A DNA stretch of 21,567 nt from Pigoraptor chileana (taxonomy: Eukaryota; Opisthokonta; Filasterea): assembly GCA_943704495.1 (NCBI GenBank), contig CALSCR010003066.1, forward strand, positions 1-21,567. The letters run 5' to 3'. The position numbers were made by a program, and so were the translations under genes. Positions 19,901-21,567 of this stretch are shown piece by piece. The notes under the pieces were generated by a model. That model saw nothing but the letters and a program-made list of their open reading frames with translations, ran no database searches and had not been told where the DNA came from. The first letter of the stretch is position 1. Every line of letters starts with the position of its first letter.

Positions 19901-20495
19901 TCGCCGGGGGAAGGCGCCGTCCATGCCACACTGATTTCGCCGGATGACGTCGAAAGAGCACATGAAGGTGGATTGTAGATGCCGGTTGCTCCCAGCATGT
20001 AATTGCCAGAGTAAACGGTGCCAAGTGAGGTCGAAGCGGACGCCGCGGGACAAACGATCTTGGAGGAGCTGCGGCCAAACACCACCTGTGTGTGTGTTTG
20101 TGTTTGTGTGTGTGTGTGTGTGTGTGTTGTAGGCACACACATTGGGCAGTGACCACAAAAGAGATCAGGTCAAATATCCCTCGCGATTACCGATTGAGTA
20201 GGTGGCACGCACAAAACAACAATAAACAAATAAATGCCTTTTTTTCTGAATAGCCGTTGTTATTATTACTCACCGCTACCGGAATGACAATCGCACACAC
20301 AACGACTACTGCGACAATTGCGGCAATAACGAGTTTTGAGCGAGGCGTGTGCCTTCCGGGAGCCTTTGTGTCTTGGAAAAAGTGCTCACTGTCACTTGCA
20401 GCAGATGCGGTCGACACGTTGGATCCCTGCCTGTGGAGTGGATTGTTCATGACAAACACCTCGTGCGGCTCCGCGGCAGATTTTTTCTTCCCCAT
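4821..20495 (-). CDS. Giant type II membrane protein (about 4,821 aa) with about 17 tandem ~250-residue ectodomain repeats
   Basis: Five exons on the minus strand: 20274-20495, 18425-20085, 10773-17964, 5400-10442 and 4821-5168. All junctions are GT-AG; the phases (0, 2, 0, 0) keep one frame and sum to 14,466 nt. Residues 1-54 are a basic, Ser-rich tail. Residues about 55-77 form an anchor helix (LVIAAIVAVVVVCAIVIPVA continuing VVF) that reads smoothly across the exon 1/2 junction. Basic residues before the helix predict cytosol-in, ectodomain-out. Next come a PPC-like beta domain (about 105-199), a linker, tandem repeats (conserved GxWxP tryptophans from residue 539 to 4514) and eight cysteines (4781-4818). 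The ectodomain has some forty or more N-glycosylation sequons by eye. I recognise no family for the repeats. An adhesion or surface-coat role is inference only. Confidence 0.9.
5169..5399 (-). other. Giant gene intron 4
   Basis: A 231-nt phase-0 intron with donor CTGAAG|GTGTGT and acceptor TCATTGCAG|GAG. It joins KSQILK to EYDVSKPFFSL. The donor GT is itself the first unit of a GTGTGTGTGATG tract, and most of the first 130 nt on the sense strand is TG-rich. Confidence 0.85.
10443..10772 (-). other. Giant gene intron 3: 330 nt, in frame and stop-free
   Basis: Donor ACACAG|GTGAGA and acceptor CATCCGCAG|CTC, phase 0. Removing it joins TLFTTGTQ to LVTLQGDLADVWKPF, which restores the PLxFxVxG-to-GxWxP spacing of the other repeats. 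With it removed, the W-to-W distance is 257 residues, within the normal range; with it kept it would be 367. It is exactly 110 codons with no stop in the coding frame. Read through, it would encode a Cys-rich stretch and then a strongly hydrophobic run (IIFLFFLGCCRFVFFLFVLL) from the T-rich acceptor tract. Its base composition is clearly AT-richer than the flanking exons. Confidence 0.82.
18000..18075. repeat. GTT/GTGTT-rich simple tract in intron 2
   Basis: On the plus strand it runs GTTGTTGTTGTAG and then repeated TGTGTTGTGTTCG words. On the sense strand of the minus gene this is AACAC-rich sequence upstream of the acceptor, so it may hold the branch region. Confidence 0.85.
18249..18324. 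repeat. (ACAGAC)n hexamer minisatellite in intron 2
   Basis: About 12 to 13 perfect copies of ACAGAC, flanked on both sides (18190-18410) by diverged ACAC and ACAGAC words. It is a simple tandem expansion inside an intron. Confidence 0.95.
19488..19773 (-). other. Linker in the giant protein between the PPC-like domain and the repeats
   Basis: This part of exon 2 encodes low-complexity Ser/Ala/Gly-rich sequence (for example TGTAASSGQASDSPA) between the PPC-like domain and the later ectodomain. The exon continues with a segment containing QSCRPNCSS, two cysteines that may pair, and a Pro/Gly-rich stretch before the first clear repeat near residue 539. No known domain is recognised here. Confidence 0.4.
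19711..19995 (-). other. PPC-like beta domain in the giant protein (residues about 105-199)
   Basis: Visible motifs are ISVAWTAPSPGEYIF, then STLYVRRLTCDGSLVACG, then FLSFNVTAQDVGVLVLVADA and AVTLTVER. This follows the pattern of bacterial pre-peptidase C-terminal (PPC) beta-sandwich domains: a WxAPxxGxYxF strand, a TxLYV...C...LxAC strand pair, a VTxxAGxxxxVxVDA-like strand and a closing xxLTV strand. The aspartates usual after the second Cys are missing. It sits just outside the membrane anchor. The call rests on pattern recognition only. Confidence 0.45.
20086..20273 (-). other. Giant gene intron 1
   Basis: A 188-nt phase-0 intron with donor GTAGCG|GTGAGT and acceptor CACACAG|GTG. Splicing makes a continuous hydrophobic anchor (IVIPVA-VVFG). 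A (CA)n tract on the sense strand runs into the acceptor AG. Confidence 0.87.
20087..20127. repeat. (TG)n tract abutting the intron 1 acceptor
   Basis: TG/TTTG repeats on the plus strand, so (CA)n on the sense strand of the giant gene, ending in the acceptor CACACAG. Length changes here would alter the distance from branch point to acceptor. Confidence 0.92.
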
Positions 20496-20505
20496 GTTGT
20501 CTGGA

Positions 20506-20520
20506 GGACGGCAGCCGTCC
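20506..20520. repeat. 15-bp inverted repeat 11 bp upstream of the giant gene's ATG
   Basis: GGACGGC-A-GCCGTCC has perfect 7-bp arms around one base, in the predicted 5' UTR. A one-base loop is too tight for a full RNA hairpin, so as RNA it would form a shorter stem. As DNA it could be a dimer-binding site. This is a weak observation. Confidence 0.4.
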
Positions 20521-20664
20521 GGGACAACACTTTTCGCGGGGGATATGGGCAGCGAACCTCAAGACAGACACACGTCGTGTTTTGAGTAATATGCGTGCTA
20601 TTTACGAGCTACTCGCAGTCGTGCATGCCTCTGACACCGACAACTGTCTCTGACCTGCACTGTA

Positions 20665-20760
20665 GTGTGCACACTCACACACACACTCACACACACACTC
20701 GCATCACTCACTGGACACACTCTCACACATGTGAATGCATACACTCTCACCCACTGGCGG
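20665..20760. repeat. CACACT-rich simple tract
   Basis: Imperfect CACACT/CTCACA words in the promoter spacer of the giant and SLC25 genes. Confidence 0.8.
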
Positions 20761-21050
20761 ACTACTATTGGTGACTACTGTGTGGCTTCCGTCGGGCGCA
20801 AATTGTGCAACACCGTCTGTCCGCTTCTAAATATACTCACACACTCAGTATAGGGCCAGTACTGTTCATCTTATCCTGTATCCATTCACGAAGTATGGTT
20901 TTCAATACACAGTGTAATGAAAACTACCCAATGGCTATTTTGCTACTCCACAAATCTCCATTTGGCCAACCATATATGATGATATGTGGCGTATAATATA
21001 CGTCTATAGTATCACAGGTCCAATTTAGCGCTGTTTGGAAGCCAGTACTG

Positions 21051-21060
21051 TCACGTGATC
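21051..21060. promoter_or_regulatory. E-box word TCACGTGATC upstream of SLC25
   Basis: An extended E-box (TCACGTGA) about 200 bp upstream of the SLC25 ATG and 556 bp upstream of the giant gene's ATG. It is the exact reverse complement of the word at 4591-4600, and overlaps by one base the second GCCAGTACTGT copy. Confidence 0.35.
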
Positions 21061-21255
21061 AATCCTCGTGCAATCTGACCCGACCGTCAGTGTCGGCTTT
21101 TTTGCCGCCGACTTCACCATCCAATGCTCGCACCAACCGCCGAGTCTATTAAAGTCGGTGAGGGACTCTTTCATGATCACGTCATCAGCAGCAATCAATT
21201 GAACAGCTGTCGACAGACACAGTCGTTGTCGCTACTTGCGGATAGGCGGTTAAAA

Positions 21256-21327
21256 ATGGCAGACTCAGATGGCGCAGTTCGCGTCATTAAGGACATTGTT
21301 GCTGGCTCCATCGGTGGTGTGGCTCAG
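21256..21327 (+). CDS. Mitochondrial carrier (SLC25) family protein, first exon only (partial)
   Basis: Mitochondrial carriers are six-helix inner-membrane exchangers built from three repeats. This exon gives 24 residues, MADSDGAVRVIKDIVAGSIG then GVAQ, ending CAG|GTGTGT. The [IV]KD-x-x-AG-x-x-GG-x-AQ pattern is the start of helix 1 in the carnitine/basic-amino-acid branch of the family, normally followed by a GxPFDxxKVRxQ motif that would be in the next exon, outside the window. The ATG has AAA before it and G after it. An in-frame ATG exists at 21124, but carriers seldom have a long leader, so 21256 is preferred. The substrate cannot be told from this fragment. The gene is divergent from the giant gene. 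Confidence 0.75.
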
Positions 21328-21445
21328 GTGTGTATGTCTGTTTGCTGTGCTGTGCTGTGCTGTGCTGTGTGTGTGTGCGTGTGTGTGTGTATGTGTATGT
21401 GTGTGAGTATGTATATGTGTGCATGTGTATATGTAGGTATATGTA

Positions 21446-21476
<31 letters not shown>

Positions 21477-21567
21477 GTGAGTATGTATATGTGTGTATGT
21501 GTATGTAGGTATGTGTATGTAGGTATGTGTATGTAGGTATGTGTATGTGTGTGTGTGTGTGTGTGTG
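21328..21567 (+). other. SLC25 intron 1 (5' part), almost entirely TG/TATG-rich repeats
   Basis: The donor GTGTGTATG opens directly into simple sequence: a TGTGC tandem run (about 21343-21368), then GTGTATGTGTGAGTATG and TAGGTATGTG words to the window edge. No acceptor is seen within the window. Confidence 0.8.

Larger units (their letters stand above)
20496..21255. promoter_or_regulatory. Divergent spacer between the giant gene and the SLC25 gene
   Basis: 760 bp between divergent start codons, likely holding both promoters and 5' UTRs. It contains an inverted repeat next to the giant gene's ATG (20506-20520), a CACACT-rich tract (about 20665-20760), two copies of GCCAGTACTGT (20855-20865 and 21041-21051), an extended E-box (21051-21060) and GATCACGTCATC near 21173, which resembles a CRE/ATF site. 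No clear TATA box is seen. Confidence 0.45.

Noticed and set aside
20478-20495. N-myristoylation of the giant protein (MGKKKS start)
   Set aside because: Lys directly after Gly2 is disfavoured by the known motif, and the protein already has a membrane anchor.
21124-21255. N-terminal extension of the SLC25 protein from the in-frame ATG at 21124
   Set aside because: Most carriers have short N-termini, the extension has no family features, and the ATG at 21256 has a good context directly before the conserved KDIVAG start.

Overview
This is a eukaryotic nuclear window. It has canonical GT-AG spliceosomal introns of about 160-460 nt, standard stop codons, GC-rich coding DNA and many (GT)n/(CA)n microsatellites in introns and spacers. 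The gene content (CYRI/FAM49, TMEM230, a mitochondrial carrier) and long exons fit a free-living unicellular eukaryote, perhaps a protist on the animal-fungus side of the tree. The sequence alone does not fix the species.

Layout. (1) 294-1084, minus: the first three exons of a CYRI/FAM49 homologue, a Rac1-binding regulator of the WAVE actin machinery; the rest lies left of the window. (2) 1085-1914: a divergent spacer with microsatellites, probably holding two promoters. (3) 1915-2665, plus: a complete three-exon TMEM230 homologue of 109 residues. (4) 2666-4820: a spacer between convergent genes, with a doubtful 51-residue hydrophobic ORF, a CA-rich tract, a GC-rich block with CCGCGG inverted repeats and many CAGT/ACTG words. 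(5) 4821-20495, minus: one giant five-exon gene filling about 73% of the window. (6) 20496-21255: a second divergent spacer. (7) 21256-21327, plus: the first exon of a mitochondrial carrier (SLC25) gene whose first intron runs off the right edge.

The giant gene is the main discovery. Spliced, it encodes about 4,821 residues (roughly 500 kDa): a 54-residue cytosolic tail, one signal-anchor helix, a PPC-like beta domain, about 17 tandem copies of a diverged unit averaging close to 250 residues, and a C-terminal domain with eight cysteines. I recognise no family for the repeat. The topology (basic N-terminus, then an anchor, then an ectodomain rich in N-glycosylation sequons) suggests a giant cell-surface or endomembrane-lumen protein. 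One of its introns (330 nt) is a multiple of three and has no stop in frame, so retention would add 110 residues including a strongly hydrophobic stretch.

The genes do not form an obvious pathway. CYRI, TMEM230 and the carrier are housekeeping genes of actin control, vesicle traffic and mitochondrial transport. The giant gene is the accessory element.
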